NCBI GenBank assembly: GCA_040753875.1
Contig: JBFMDV010000030.1
Span: forward strand, 1-64,000
DNA: 64,000 nt
Direction of reading: 5' to 3'
Origin: Candidatus Zixiibacteriota bacterium
GTDB taxonomy: Bacteria > Zixibacteria > MSB-5A5 > GN15 > FEB-12
Under the pieces are notes generated by a model. It saw only the letters and a program-made list of their open reading frames with translations. It had not been told where the DNA came from and searched no databases. Position 1 is the first letter of the stretch, and each line of letters begins with the position of its first letter. Below are positions 11,469 through 20,268 of the stretch, one piece after another. A program made the translations under genes and the position numbers.

Positions 11469-11597
11469 GACAAAAACCAGCCGGAGCAGGTGTTCATTGA
11501 GCTAAAACTCGGCTTTGGCACTAAAGTTCCTCCCCTAACCGCCGACACTCAAACAAGTGTGCCAGAATGAAACAACCGCTAACCGGACAACGAGATA

Positions 11598-12992
11598 GTG
11601 GCAGGGACACAGTTTCAGATTGAATCGCCGCATGTGACCAGCGGCAGCCGATTTCGGCTCGACCGGAGCAGTTCGCTCACAGCGTCACATCTTTCCAAAC
11701 AAACCGGACTTCAGGCGCTTATGCTCGCAGTCAATCTGCGTGGGCGGCTGTGTGACCGGGAACGGCAGTTGATTGACGACCTTAGCCCCGACCAACACCT
11801 TGCATTTCTGACTATGGGTGATGAGTATCTTCATCCGGAGAGCTTCCCACTTTTTCCGAAAGATGTTACCAGTGACTTTGCGGTTTTGGAGAGCACGGCT
11901 TTCAGTTACCGACGTCTCCGAGCTGGCCTGGGACGAAATAACGGAACATTCGGCGTCTACACTGCACAGATCGGTCAATTCCGGGGGGCGCCGCTGGTGT
12001 TCGGGACAGCCGGACCGGATGTGGCCTCCGGGGAGGTGGATCGGAATCACTCGTTCGCACGCATTGTGAACGACCTTCGCCGGGCCAGTTCTCAGGTAGG
12101 GGATCTGGCGGAGCGACTGCGCACGGCTCTCAGCAGCGAATCGCCGGTGATCCTAGTGCTTCGGTCGTCAGGACGGGTCCTGGCTACCAATGCCGCCGTG
12201 CAGAGTCTTCTGCCGCCTGACCTTGGGGACATAGTTGATAAGGAATGGGGTGAAGTCAAACGTGATTTGGTGAGCGCCCTGGTCACACATTCTCTCAAAC
12301 TGGAATCGGTCGGCAATGGCGATTTGAGCGTGGCGGTTGTCACGCTTTCCGCTAAAGTCGAACTGAGACCAATCGAATATGAATCGTTTCTCGACCTGGT
12401 TCAGCATAAGGCGGCGGCGCTGGCAGCCAGCGCCCGACATCTTCGCAGCCTGGCCTGCTGTGTGCCGGGCGAAACCAACAGCGAACTGGTGCAGATCATT
12501 CTGGAGGAAGCAGAGGACCTTCGGACCTGTCTCGAGCGGTTACGAATGATTGACTCCTTTGAGGGGATCGCGCCCAGCCAGTTCGATCTGGTAGAGGAAC
12601 TTCGTCTGGCCACCCTACAGGTGCTGAAAGGGAACCACCAAGCCAGTATAGTCATATCGAATGACGGTCAAGCGCCGGTGAGATTGGAGGCCCCTCGGAT
12701 CGCGGCCCGATCGCTTCTGGAAACGCTCCTGAGACTCCACGTCCGTGGCTCCAGCGGCGACGGCAAAACGGAGTTGGTGGTCAGTTCCTCTTCAAGTGCG
12801 TCGCCGACCACGCTTGAGTTCCTCAGTAGCGACAATGCGCTTCACGGGAAAGGGCGTCAATCGGCCGGCGCGTGGCTGGCATATGCCGAACGGCTTGCGA
12901 CTCTCCTTGGCTGGAAGATCAGTCATAGTGCCGGGGTCGATTTCCGCGCCAAGTCCGTCCTCTCGATACCTGCAACAGGAGACCGGCGATGA
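11598..12992 (+). CDS. Degenerate histidine-kinase-like protein coupled to an NtrC regulator
   Basis: 464 residues, no membrane segment. A PAS-like region (about 180-210) is followed by a helical stretch shaped like a HisKA dimerisation domain. FLDLVQHKAAALAASARHL places a His (about 270) where the phospho-acceptor would be, but the usual H-E-L-R-x-P-L is not there. The final 120 residues look like a remnant ATPase domain: the N-box Asn is absent (SLLETLLRLHV), no D-x-G-x-G is seen, and GAWLAYAERLATLLGWKI resembles the G2/helix part of kinases without its glycines. Its stop overlaps the ATG of the response regulator by four bases. I infer a non-catalytic sensor or partner of that regulator. 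The GTG start has no good ribosome binding site. Confidence 0.6.
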   Translation: MAGTQFQIESPHVTSGSRFRLDRSSSLTASHLSKQTGLQALMLAVNLRGRLCDRERQLIDDLSPDQHLAFLTMGDEYLHPESFPLFPKDVTSDFAVLESTAFSYRRLRAGLGRNNGTFGVYTAQIGQFRGAPLVFGTAGPDVASGEVDRNHSFARIVNDLRRASSQVGDLAERLRTALSSESPVILVLRSSGRVLATNAAVQSLLPPDLGDIVDKEWGEVKRDLVSALVTHSLKLESVGNGDLSVAVVTLSAKVELRPIEYESFLDLVQHKAAALAASARHLRSLACCVPGETNSELVQIILEEAEDLRTCLERLRMIDSFEGIAPSQFDLVEELRLATLQVLKGNHQASIVISNDGQAPVRLEAPRIAARSLLETLLRLHVRGSSGDGKTELVVSSSSSASPTTLEFLSSDNALHGKGRQSAGAWLAYAERLATLLGWKISHSAGVDFRAKSVLSIPATGDRR

Positions 12993-14398
12993 GCGGCGAC
13001 CTGAATGCCAATAAGATAAGTGTGTTGATTGTTGACGACGAGGAAGCTACGCGCCGACTCTTGCGAGGGACCCTGAGCGGCGCCGGCTACACTGTCTTTG
13101 AGGCCGAGACCTTGTCAAGCACCCTGGCGTCACTCCGGGAACGTCCGATCGACCTGGTCCTGACCGACCTTAGGCTTGGCGAAGAGTCCGGCATGGACAT
13201 TATCAAGGCCGTACGGCAGAGTTTTCCTGATATCGAATCAATACTTGTCACTGGCTTTGCCTCGATCGAGAGCGCGGTCGAAGCGATGCGGGCAGGGGCA
13301 TTCGATTATGTCACCAAACCGTTCTCTCCGGATGAACTGGTGGTCAAAGTACAGAAGGCGGTCGAGCGCAAGCAGATGCGCCAGGAGCTCACGGCGCTTC
13401 GGCAACACGTGGCCATGAACTATGGCTTTGACAATATCGTGGGAATATCCAAACCGATGATGCGCCTCAAGGAGGCAGCCAAGCGGATCGCTCCTACGGA
13501 TATTACCGTTATGATCACCGGTCCCTCCGGCACCGGCAAAGAGCTGTTTGCCCGAGCCATTCACTATCATTCGAATCGTCGCACCGGACGTTTTGTGGCT
13601 ATCGATTGCAGTGCGCTTCCCGAAGGGCTTCTGGAATCCGAGCTTTTTGGCCACATGAAAGGCTCTTTTACGTCGGCCATCCAGAACAAGAAGGGGCTAT
13701 TCGAAGAAGCGGATGGCGGTACGGTTTTCCTCGACGAGCTGAGCAACATGCCGATGTCGACGCAAGCAAAGCTGCTCCGTTTTCTACAGGATTCCGAAGT
13801 GCGACCGGTTGGCGCGGTGGCCTCGCGGAAGGTGAATCTCCGGGTCATTGCGGCCAGCAACAAGGACCTCAGGACCATGGTGGCGGAGGGGACCTTGCGT
13901 GAGGACCTGTACTATCGTCTGAACGTCATTCCGTTGACCCTTCCGCCGCTCGTGGAGCGTGCCGAAGATATCGAGATCCTGACCGACTATTTCCTCCGCA
14001 AGATGGCGAGCGAATCGGGCCATCCTCTGTTTTCCATCAGCCGACCCGCCATCGACAAACTCCTGAGTCATACCTGGCCCGGTAATGTCCGCGAGCTGGA
14101 GAATACACTCAAACGCGGGGCTGCCCTGTGTTCGGGTGAAAAAATTGAAGCCGAAGATATTCTATTCATTTCCGGTGAGCGACCGGTTGAGACGGTCGAG
14201 CGGCAGCCGGGCAGCAGTACCCTTACCTTGAAAGGGGGCCTGCTGGACAGCGGTCAGCGGTCACTCATCATCAAAGCGCTCAAAGACAGCGAGTGGAATT
14301 TCACCAAGGCAGCGGCAGAACTGGGAATAGGGCGCACAACCCTCTGGCGGAAGCTGAAAAAATATAACCTTACCCGCGAAACAGTCGCCGATTCCTGA
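12989..14398 (+). CDS. NtrC-family sigma54-dependent response regulator
   Basis: 469 residues in the order receiver, AAA+ domain, Fis-type HTH. The receiver has DD near 16-17, phospho-acceptor D60 (LVLTDLRL) and K110. The ATPase has Walker A GPSGTGKE (178-185), Walker B VFLDE (246-250) and an arginine-finger region (EDLYYRLNVIPLTLPPL). The sigma54-contact loop, normally GAFTGA, reads GSFTSA (225-230): the essential F and T are kept. The C-terminus FTKAAAELGIGRTTLWRKLK is a clear HTH. It should bind DNA and open sigma54 promoters when phosphorylated. It is translationally coupled to the kinase-like gene before it; target genes are unknown. Confidence 0.93.
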   Translation: MSGDLNANKISVLIVDDEEATRRLLRGTLSGAGYTVFEAETLSSTLASLRERPIDLVLTDLRLGEESGMDIIKAVRQSFPDIESILVTGFASIESAVEAMRAGAFDYVTKPFSPDELVVKVQKAVERKQMRQELTALRQHVAMNYGFDNIVGISKPMMRLKEAAKRIAPTDITVMITGPSGTGKELFARAIHYHSNRRTGRFVAIDCSALPEGLLESELFGHMKGSFTSAIQNKKGLFEEADGGTVFLDELSNMPMSTQAKLLRFLQDSEVRPVGAVASRKVNLRVIAASNKDLRTMVAEGTLREDLYYRLNVIPLTLPPLVERAEDIEILTDYFLRKMASESGHPLFSISRPAIDKLLSHTWPGNVRELENTLKRGAALCSGEKIEAEDILFISGERPVETVERQPGSSTLTLKGGLLDSGQRSLIIKALKDSEWNFTKAAAELGIGRTTLWRKLKKYNLTRETVADS

Positions 14399-14409
14399 AC
14401 CGCCGGTCG

Positions 14410-15537
14410 TCAGCGACGTCGCGCCGCCATCTTGACTCGTTTCCGCATCGTGTTGTGCTCGTCGTTCGTATACGAGAAGTGGTGTCCTCCCTGCCCATCA
14501 GCCACGAAATACAGAAAGCCTGTGCTGTCAGGTGCCATCGATGCCCGGATGGCCGGCAGGCCCGGCGAGTTAATCGGGGTCGGCGGAAGACCCGCCACCC
14601 GATACGTATTGTAGGGTGTCAGGCTGTCGAGATCTTCTCGGGCAAGGGCCCGATCCAAGCCACCAAGTCCGTATATGACAGTCGGGTCCGCGTCAAGTAG
14701 CATCCCTCGTCGGAGCCGGTTCTGGTACACCGACGCTACCTTGCCCGCCTCTTGGGGCAGCTTTGTCTCTGCTTGAACGATAGAGGCAAGGATAACGATT
14801 TGGTCCCGCGTCAGGCCGTCTGATCGCAATTGTGACCATAGTGAATCGGTTTGATGGTTGAACATTGCCACCATTTCCCTTGCAGCAGAGCGTGCATCCA
14901 TTCCCTGGGGAAGGACATACGTTTCGGGGAACAGGTATCCCTCGAGACACGGCACTTCCAGGGAATCGAGGAATGGTCGATCGGAATTGAGCGCGATCAA
15001 TTCCGCAGAGTCCAGTTGAAGTGCCTGAGCCAGGACCGAGGCTACCTTCCAAATCGCGGCTCCTTCGTAGATTGTCACTTTTGCCTGCACTCCTTCGGCC
15101 AGACGGATCTTTTCCAGAACTGATCGGCAGGAGTTGCGACCGGCGAATCGGTAGGCACCCGGCTGGAGACGCTTGTCAACATCGGTCCAGCGTGCCGCGT
15201 ACTCCAGCAGCCAGCGTGAGGTGACCACTCCTTCGATTTGAAGTCTTGCCGCCAGGTGAGCGAACCGGTCGCCGGTTTTCACGACGATAGTAACTTCTCG
15301 CTCACCAAGGTCAACTTCTCTTACATAGGCGTAATACAGGTACCCAGCCACCAGGCCGACCAGCGCCAGACCGAGAACGATGTAGGTTCGTCCGGTTCGG
15401 CCACTGTGGGCGGTGCGCCTGATGACGGCGTTGAGAATACCCAGTACCAGGAGAAACAGTCCGACCAGGAGCAGAAACGTGGTAACGAAGAAATAGGCCA
15501 CGTACTCCCAGGCTCTGATGTCCATGCTATCTTTCAT
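14410..15537 (-). CDS. mltG: Endolytic murein transglycosylase MltG (YceG)
   Basis: 375 residues. MltG cuts nascent glycan strands within the chain at the inner membrane. The C-terminal catalytic region is clear: ASIVQAETKLPQEAGKVASV, NRLRRGMLLDADPTVIYG and PTPINSPGLPAIRA. The conserved I-V-E-K-E-T reads IVQAET, so the first Glu is lost while the second (about 257) remains; the second is the more likely catalytic acid. The N-terminus has two hydrophobic helices (about 12-36 and 50-70) instead of the single anchor in E. coli. The ATG at 15537 overlaps ruvX by 11 bases; an ATG at 15525 sits just after the ruvX stop and is also possible. Confidence 0.9.
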   Translation of the reverse strand: MKDSMDIRAWEYVAYFFVTTFLLLVGLFLLVLGILNAVIRRTAHSGRTGRTYIVLGLALVGLVAGYLYYAYVREVDLGEREVTIVVKTGDRFAHLAARLQIEGVVTSRWLLEYAARWTDVDKRLQPGAYRFAGRNSCRSVLEKIRLAEGVQAKVTIYEGAAIWKVASVLAQALQLDSAELIALNSDRPFLDSLEVPCLEGYLFPETYVLPQGMDARSAAREMVAMFNHQTDSLWSQLRSDGLTRDQIVILASIVQAETKLPQEAGKVASVYQNRLRRGMLLDADPTVIYGLGGLDRALAREDLDSLTPYNTYRVAGLPPTPINSPGLPAIRASMAPDSTGFLYFVADGQGGHHFSYTNDEHNTMRKRVKMAARRR

Positions 15538-15961
15538 ACAACCCGTCGAGGTATCGCTGGAGAATTACTACTGCAGCCAGTCGATCGATCCGTTTCTTGT
15601 CCTTGCCGATTCGCTTGCCGTGCGCGTGGACAATCGCTGCAGCTTCGAGCGAAGAATCGTATTCATCCACTTTATACACCGGTCCCGTGAACAACCTTTG
15701 GATGCGACCAATGAACCGGTCGACCGCATCGCACTTGGCGCTCCTGTCCCCTGAGGCGAGCAACGGATATCCGACCACTACAGCGTTTGGGTGATACGTA
15801 AGAAGCAAGTATTCTATCCTCTTGATCGCTTCGCCGCTCGATTTGGTCTCGATTGTCTCAAGGGCCGATGCAATCAGACCGGTGGGGTCCGATTTGGCCA
15901 CTCCGATTCGTCGTTCACCGTAATCGAACGCAAGCACGGTCTTATCATGCGTATTGGTCAT
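15527..15961 (-). CDS. ruvX: RuvX/YqgF-family RNase H-fold nuclease
   Basis: 144 residues, normal length. It begins with the RNase H-like strand VLAFDYGERRIGVAKSD carrying the first catalytic Asp, has VVVGYPLLASGDRSAKCDAV near 78-97 and DEYDSSLEAAA near 118. In bacteria the protein is linked to 16S rRNA 5' processing or Holliday junction resolution. It is followed by mltG in an overlapping arrangement, a frequent ruvX-mltG pairing. No Shine-Dalgarno sequence is present; a promoter ends six bases before the ATG. Confidence 0.92.
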   Translation of the reverse strand: MTNTHDKTVLAFDYGERRIGVAKSDPTGLIASALETIETKSSGEAIKRIEYLLLTYHPNAVVVGYPLLASGDRSAKCDAVDRFIGRIQRLFTGPVYKVDEYDSSLEAAAIVHAHGKRIGKDKKRIDRLAAVVILQRYLDGLYER

Positions 15962-15967
15962 CGGCCA

Positions 15968-15996
15968 AATTTACTTTCGCGGCGAAAGTGAGTCAA
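15968..15996 (-). promoter_or_regulatory. Promoter of ruvX-mltG, leaderless layout
   Basis: Minus strand TTGACT (15996-15991), 17-base spacer, TAAATT (15973-15968), then six bases to the ruvX ATG. The -35 box matches five of six consensus positions. The leader would be essentially absent. Confidence 0.6.
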
Positions 15997-16019
15997 AACA
16001 AAAGACGCGCAACGAAAGC

Positions 16020-17282
16020 TCAGGTCTTCCGTTCCTTCTTCTTGGCAGCCGGGAAGAGGATGTTGTTCAGAATAAGGCGGTATCCGGGAGAGTTCTTGTG
16101 AAGGGAGAGTTCGGTGGGGGGGTCGTTCACCATGTGCTGGTAGTCTTCCGGATCGTGGCCGGACAGGAAGGTGAAAGTCCCCCGGCCGATATTGCCGTGG
16201 ATATAACGTACCTCATCAAAATTGTCAGGTTGACCAAGCACAATCACTGATTTCTTCAGAAGCGATTTCCGAAATCCGGTCACCTGCCCCATGAATCCGT
16301 TGACGGTATTCACATGGTCCTGGACCAACATCGTGGGGACCGGGTCTAGTTTGGCAGAAAATTCGAATAGATAAAAGAAGTCGTTATCGGGCGAGGGGAA
16401 TCGAACCAGGCGGTCGGGATAGGTGTCGATATTGGAGCGCCGGTAGACCATGGGGTCGAGCGAAACCTGGAAATTCTCGAATGCGAAGTCCTTGCCAAAA
16501 TCCAACCGTGCCTGGGCATCCGGGTCGGGCGGGTCACCGTCGAATTCGCGCGGCACGATATCAACCCCCTCGGCGGCCAGAGCGATGTCGATGGTTTCCG
16601 GTGCCGAACACATAGAGAAGAAAAAACCGCCTCGGCGGACGTAGTCGTAGACCGCTTTGGCGACATCGCGCTTCATTAGGGAAACTTTCGTGTACCCCAG
16701 TTTGTGGGCCAGCTCCTCGTTTTCGCGGACATCTGCCTGGTACCAGAGCTCGTTTCGGAACGCACCGTAAAATTTACCGTATTGGCCGGTGAAATCTTCG
16801 TGGTGGCAATGGAGCCAGTCATAGTCGTCGAGCGCGCCGGCCAGCACTTCGGCATCCCAAATTACTGTGTACGGAATCTCGGCATAGGTGAGCGCCAGGG
16901 TGACGGCATCATCCCAAGGCTCTTTACGAGGTGGCGAATATACGGCAATCCGCGGGGCCTTCTCAAGCTCTACCCGCTCCATGTTCTCGACTTCGATGAC
17001 GCGATATATGTCCGCTACCTCCCCCTGCGTGGCTTCCTCAAAGCGAACCCCCATGACGAGGCAGAGATTCGCGAGCTCCGCTGACTGGTCCAAGAGAAAT
17101 GACCCGCCCCGATAATTCAGCAGCCAGTCCGCTTTCTGTCCATTCTCCAGCGCTTTGTACACGACACCATAGGCTTTCAGGTGATCCGACTGGGTGGAAT
17201 CCATGGGAATGAGAATAGAAGCGGAGGTCGGGATGGTCGGTACGAGCAACACAAACAGAAGCAGTATTCTACGCATGGGCAT
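16020..17282 (-). CDS. Secreted amidotransferase-fold protein, often misnamed asparagine synthetase B
   Basis: 420 residues with an N-terminal signal peptide (about 1-21, ending TSAS), so it acts in the periplasm or outside. The segment ILIPMDSTQSDHLKAYG followed by WLLNYRGGSFLLD is the hallmark of a family common in Bacteroidetes and relatives that databases often label asparagine synthetase B. I see neither the N-terminal nucleophile Cys nor the ATP-binding domain of a real AsnB. SMCSAPETIDIALAA (about 220-235) places a Cys where class I amidotransferase-fold proteins have their nucleophile elbow. Function unknown. The start may be the ATG at 17282 or 17276. A weak promoter lies directly upstream. 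Confidence 0.65.
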   Translation of the reverse strand: MPMRRILLLFVLLVPTIPTSASILIPMDSTQSDHLKAYGVVYKALENGQKADWLLNYRGGSFLLDQSAELANLCLVMGVRFEEATQGEVADIYRVIEVENMERVELEKAPRIAVYSPPRKEPWDDAVTLALTYAEIPYTVIWDAEVLAGALDDYDWLHCHHEDFTGQYGKFYGAFRNELWYQADVRENEELAHKLGYTKVSLMKRDVAKAVYDYVRRGGFFFSMCSAPETIDIALAAEGVDIVPREFDGDPPDPDAQARLDFGKDFAFENFQVSLDPMVYRRSNIDTYPDRLVRFPSPDNDFFYLFEFSAKLDPVPTMLVQDHVNTVNGFMGQVTGFRKSLLKKSVIVLGQPDNFDEVRYIHGNIGRGTFTFLSGHDPEDYQHMVNDPPTELSLHKNSPGYRLILNNILFPAAKKKERKT

Positions 17283-17286
17283 GATG

Positions 17287-17316
17287 ATTAAACACGCACG
17301 TTGGTGGCTGGTTCAA
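17287..17316 (-). promoter_or_regulatory. Promoter candidate of the amidotransferase-like gene
   Basis: Minus strand TTGAAC (17316-17311), 18-base spacer, TTTAAT (17292-17287). The -10 box ends four bases before the ATG at 17282 and ten before the ATG at 17276. No ribosome binding site is seen. Confidence 0.4.
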
Positions 17317-17330
17317 GAGATAGCCGAATT

Positions 17331-18689
17331 TCATTTGTCCGGCCGTTTTTCAGGCTTCTTCATCAGTTCCCGTCGGCGCTCTTTGTACTTCGCAAGATAC
17401 TCCGCCATCTTCGCCTCTCGTCCGACGGGTCTCGGATGATAATACTCAGTCCCGGCTAATTGGTCGGGGAAATACTCCTGGTCGGTGATGGCATCCTCGA
17501 ATTCATGCGCGTACTTGTACCCCTTGCCGTAATCGAGCGCCTTCATCAAGGTAGTAGGAGCGTTGCGAATCCAGAGCGGCACCGGCAGCGAACCGTGTTC
17601 GTGAGCGTCCGACTTGGCCATCTCAAACGCCGTGTAGACCGAATTCGATTTGGGTGCGCAGGCCATGTAGATGGTCGCCTCTGCAATGGCCAGTTCCCCT
17701 TCGGGTGTGCCAAGAAAATGATATGTGTCGCGGGCATTCAAGCAAAGAGTAAGGGCGTACGGGTCCGCCAGTCCGATATCTTCGGCGGCAAAACGAATCA
17801 GTCGTCTGACTACGTAAAGCGGGTCTTCGCCTGATTCCAACATTCTGGCCAGCCAGTACAGGGCCCCATCGGGATCGCCACCCCGAATGGTTTTGTGAAG
17901 AGCGGATATCAGGTTGTAGTGCTCTTCACCAGCTTTATCATAGACGAGTACAGTTCTCTGGTTCACTTGTTCCAGTATAGGGACGGTGATTTCACCCCCT
18001 TCGCCGACAAACTCCGCGGCCAGTTCCAGGAGGGTCAGCCCGCGGCGGGCATCGCCATCGGCGGCGGTGGCCATAAACTCGGTGGCGCCATCGGCTAAAT
18101 GCAGCCGCATCTTGCCAAGCCCTCGCTCGCTGTCGCCAAGTGACCGTTCGAGCAGGACACTGACCTCCTTCTCAGTAAGGCGATTGAGCACATAGACTCG
18201 CATCCGTGACAGCAAGGCGGAATTGACTTCAAATGACGGATTCTCTGTTGTTGCCCCGATCAGGACAATGTCCCCCTTTTCAACATAGGGCAGGAAAGCA
18301 TCCTGCTGTGCCTTGTTGAAGCGATGGATTTCATCGATGAAGATGTAAGTTCTCCGGCCGGACAACTGATAGTAGTTGCCTGCCTTGGAGATGACCTCCT
18401 TTATCTCTTTGATACCGGAGGACACGGCGGAATACGGGACAAACTGGCCCCTGGTAGAACGGGCGATCAGCTCGGCAAGGGTAGTTTTGCCGGAGCCTGG
18501 TGGACCCCAGAAGATGATTGAGCCGACCTTGTCCTGTTCGATGGCCTTGCGGAGCGCTGTTCCCTTACCGACAATCTTCTCCTGACTGACAAACTCATCA
18601 AATGTCTGCGGACGCATCCGGTCAGCCAATGGGCGGACGGAGCCGCGCTCGACCTCCTTCTTGGGCCTTTCTGGTTGGAAGAAATCCAT
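17331..18689 (-). CDS. rarA: Replication-associated recombination protein A (AAA+ ATPase)
   Basis: 452 residues, full length. It acts at stalled replication forks and contacts SSB. Order: N-terminal [20 protein letters not shown], Walker A GPPGSGKT (about 62-69), Walker [19 protein letters not shown], sensor 1 [20 protein letters not shown] with the arginine finger, then the tetramerisation domain with [21 protein letters not shown] and the C-terminal [20 protein letters not shown]. Single gene, transcribed away from the dockerin-protein gene. The ATG has no Shine-Dalgarno; TATATT ends six bases upstream. Confidence 0.95.
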   Translation of the reverse strand: MDFFQPERPKKEVERGSVRPLADRMRPQTFDEFVSQEKIVGKGTALRKAIEQDKVGSIIFWGPPGSGKTTLAELIARSTRGQFVPYSAVSSGIKEIKEVISKAGNYYQLSGRRTYIFIDEIHRFNKAQQDAFLPYVEKGDIVLIGATTENPSFEVNSALLSRMRVYVLNRLTEKEVSVLLERSLGDSERGLGKMRLHLADGATEFMATAADGDARRGLTLLELAAEFVGEGGEITVPILEQVNQRTVLVYDKAGEEHYNLISALHKTIRGGDPDGALYWLARMLESGEDPLYVVRRLIRFAAEDIGLADPYALTLCLNARDTYHFLGTPEGELAIAEATIYMACAPKSNSVYTAFEMAKSDAHEHGSLPVPLWIRNAPTTLMKALDYGKGYKYAHEFEDAITDQEYFPDQLAGTEYYHPRPVGREAKMAEYLAKYKERRRELMKKPEKRPDK

Positions 18690-18695
18690 TTTGTA

Positions 18696-18724
18696 AATAT
18701 ACCGTTCCTACCTGACCGTAACAA
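18696..18724 (-). promoter_or_regulatory. Promoter of rarA, leaderless layout
   Basis: Minus strand TTGTTA (18724-18719), 17-base spacer, TATATT (18701-18696), then six bases to the rarA ATG. It lies back to back with the promoter of the dockerin-protein gene at 18757-18785. Confidence 0.6.
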
Positions 18725-18756
18725 CCGTATTCCGTCCTGCGAATTTCACAAATTCC

Positions 18757-18785
18757 TTGACAGCATTCGAGTTATGCTCTATGAT
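18757..18785 (+). promoter_or_regulatory. Strong sigma70-type promoter of the dockerin-protein gene
   Basis: TTGACA (18757-18762), 17-base spacer, TATGAT (18780-18785): a full-match -35 and five of six in the -10. Transcription should begin near 18792, leaving a leader of about 75 bases before the chosen start. This shows that the longer open frame from 18757 cannot be the coding start. Confidence 0.75.
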
Positions 18786-18867
18786 GAACTCAGTCGAGTT
18801 AGCCTCCACCAACGGAGGCCTTTCATCAGGGCATATCGGTAACAACATTAGAGCGGAGCATATGACT

Positions 18868-20169
18868 ATGAGACATTTCAAAGTCGCTCTGGTTGGGCCG
18901 CTGCTGTTTTTGTCGGTCGAAGTGGCGGTGGCATTTCCCGGTTATTTCCCAATCGTTGCAGGACAAACCGGAACTGAGCCATTCAAAATCATTGCTGCCG
19001 ATTTGAATGGCGACAACATACCTGATTTGGCAACCGCAAACTACTGGTCGGGTGATGTTACCGTCATCATGAGCGTCGGCAACTGCCAGTTCGCTAATCC
19101 GGTGAACTATGCAGTTGGCGAGCAGCCCTGGAGTCTGGTATCGGCCGATCTCGATAACGATAACGATATCGATCTGGCGGTAGCCAACCGCCAGTCCGAC
19201 GACATTTCGGTTCTTCTGAATACTGGTGGCGGTTCGTTTGAACCGGCGATGCACTACGTTGCCGGCGGTGAGCCGAATGCGCTCTGCGTGGCCGATTTTG
19301 ATAGCGACGGCTTCCAGGATATGGCCTTGGCGGATGCCGGTGCTACCTCCATTGGCGCAGTGATGGTCTATTTCAACAACGGGGACGGGACGTTCCGTTC
19401 GCCGATCTATTATTTCACTGTGCGCGGGAACAGGAGCATCGTGGCCGCGGATTTCGACGGCGACACTGATCAGGACCTGGCCGTCAGCAATGGCGGTACC
19501 GGCACGGTTGATGTCTGGGTCAACGACGGGACCGGGGCTTTTGTCAAGACGAACTCCCTGGCGGAGCCGACAGCCTACGACATTTGGGCTGCGGACTTTG
19601 ACGCTGATGGCGATGCTGATATTGCCAACATCACGGTCGGAGCGCTGTTCGTGAATGACGGTGCCGCCAATTTTGTGACTAACGCGTCGTTTTTCAGCAT
19701 GAGCGGCTTTTACCCCTGGACCGCCGATTTGGACAACGACGGAGATAACGACGTCGCGCGTCCGGGCGGCATGTATGTCTCCGTTGCACTGAGAGAGCCG
19801 TACAACGGTTATGAATTTTTGCCTCCGAGGAGCTACCTCGGCTGTGCCCAGGGAGTGGGGGATGCCGCGCCGGCTGATTTCGATGGTGACGGCGACCTGG
19901 ATTTGGCAGTGGCTAACACTTCTCAGAACTCCGCGTCGATTCTGCTGGGCACTGTTACCGGACGGTTCGTATGCGGTGATATCGACGGCACCGCTGCCAT
20001 TGACATCGGTGACCTGACCTCGGCGGTCGTGTTTATCTTCTTGAACGGGCCTGTTCCGCCGTTCTGGCCGGCGGCCGATTTTGACCGCTCTGGAATGGTC
20101 GACATCGGGGACATATCGATGATCGTGGACTACCTGTTCTTGAATGGTCCACCGCTGACTTGTCCGTAG
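18868..20169 (+). CDS. Secreted FG-GAP/VCBS-repeat protein with C-terminal dockerin
   Basis: About 433 residues. A signal peptide (MRHFKVALVGPLLF onward, cleavage near AVA) leads to six or seven calcium-binding FG-GAP/VCBS repeats, seen as recurring ADxDxDGxxDLAVAN motifs (for example ADLDNDNDIDLAVAN, ADFDGDGDLDLAVAN), which should form a beta-propeller. The last 65 residues are a type I dockerin-like pair of EF-hand loops (GDIDGTAAIDIGDLTSAV and ADFDRSGMVDIGDISMIV). GGAG lies nine bases before the ATG at 18868; an ATG at 18862 is closer. The role is probably extracellular or cell-surface attachment. No cohesin is visible in the window, and the target is unknown. Confidence 0.85.
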   Translation: MRHFKVALVGPLLFLSVEVAVAFPGYFPIVAGQTGTEPFKIIAADLNGDNIPDLATANYWSGDVTVIMSVGNCQFANPVNYAVGEQPWSLVSADLDNDNDIDLAVANRQSDDISVLLNTGGGSFEPAMHYVAGGEPNALCVADFDSDGFQDMALADAGATSIGAVMVYFNNGDGTFRSPIYYFTVRGNRSIVAADFDGDTDQDLAVSNGGTGTVDVWVNDGTGAFVKTNSLAEPTAYDIWAADFDADGDADIANITVGALFVNDGAANFVTNASFFSMSGFYPWTADLDNDGDNDVARPGGMYVSVALREPYNGYEFLPPRSYLGCAQGVGDAAPADFDGDGDLDLAVANTSQNSASILLGTVTGRFVCGDIDGTAAIDIGDLTSAVVFIFLNGPVPPFWPAADFDRSGMVDIGDISMIVDYLFLNGPPLTCP

Positions 20170-20233
20170 ATTTCCAACGAGCCGTCCGAGATGACCTTTT
20201 TGAGAGAGCTGCGTTCGCTCTCTGATTCCCCTA

Positions 20234-20262
20234 TTGCCTCGGTGCCGCCGGGAAGCTATTAA
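20234..20262 (+). promoter_or_regulatory. Promoter of the DRG-type GTPase gene, leaderless layout
   Basis: TTGCCT (20234-20239), 17-base spacer, TATTAA (20257-20262), then six bases to the ATG at 20269. No Shine-Dalgarno sequence is present. Confidence 0.5.
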
Positions 20263-20268
20263 TTCGAC

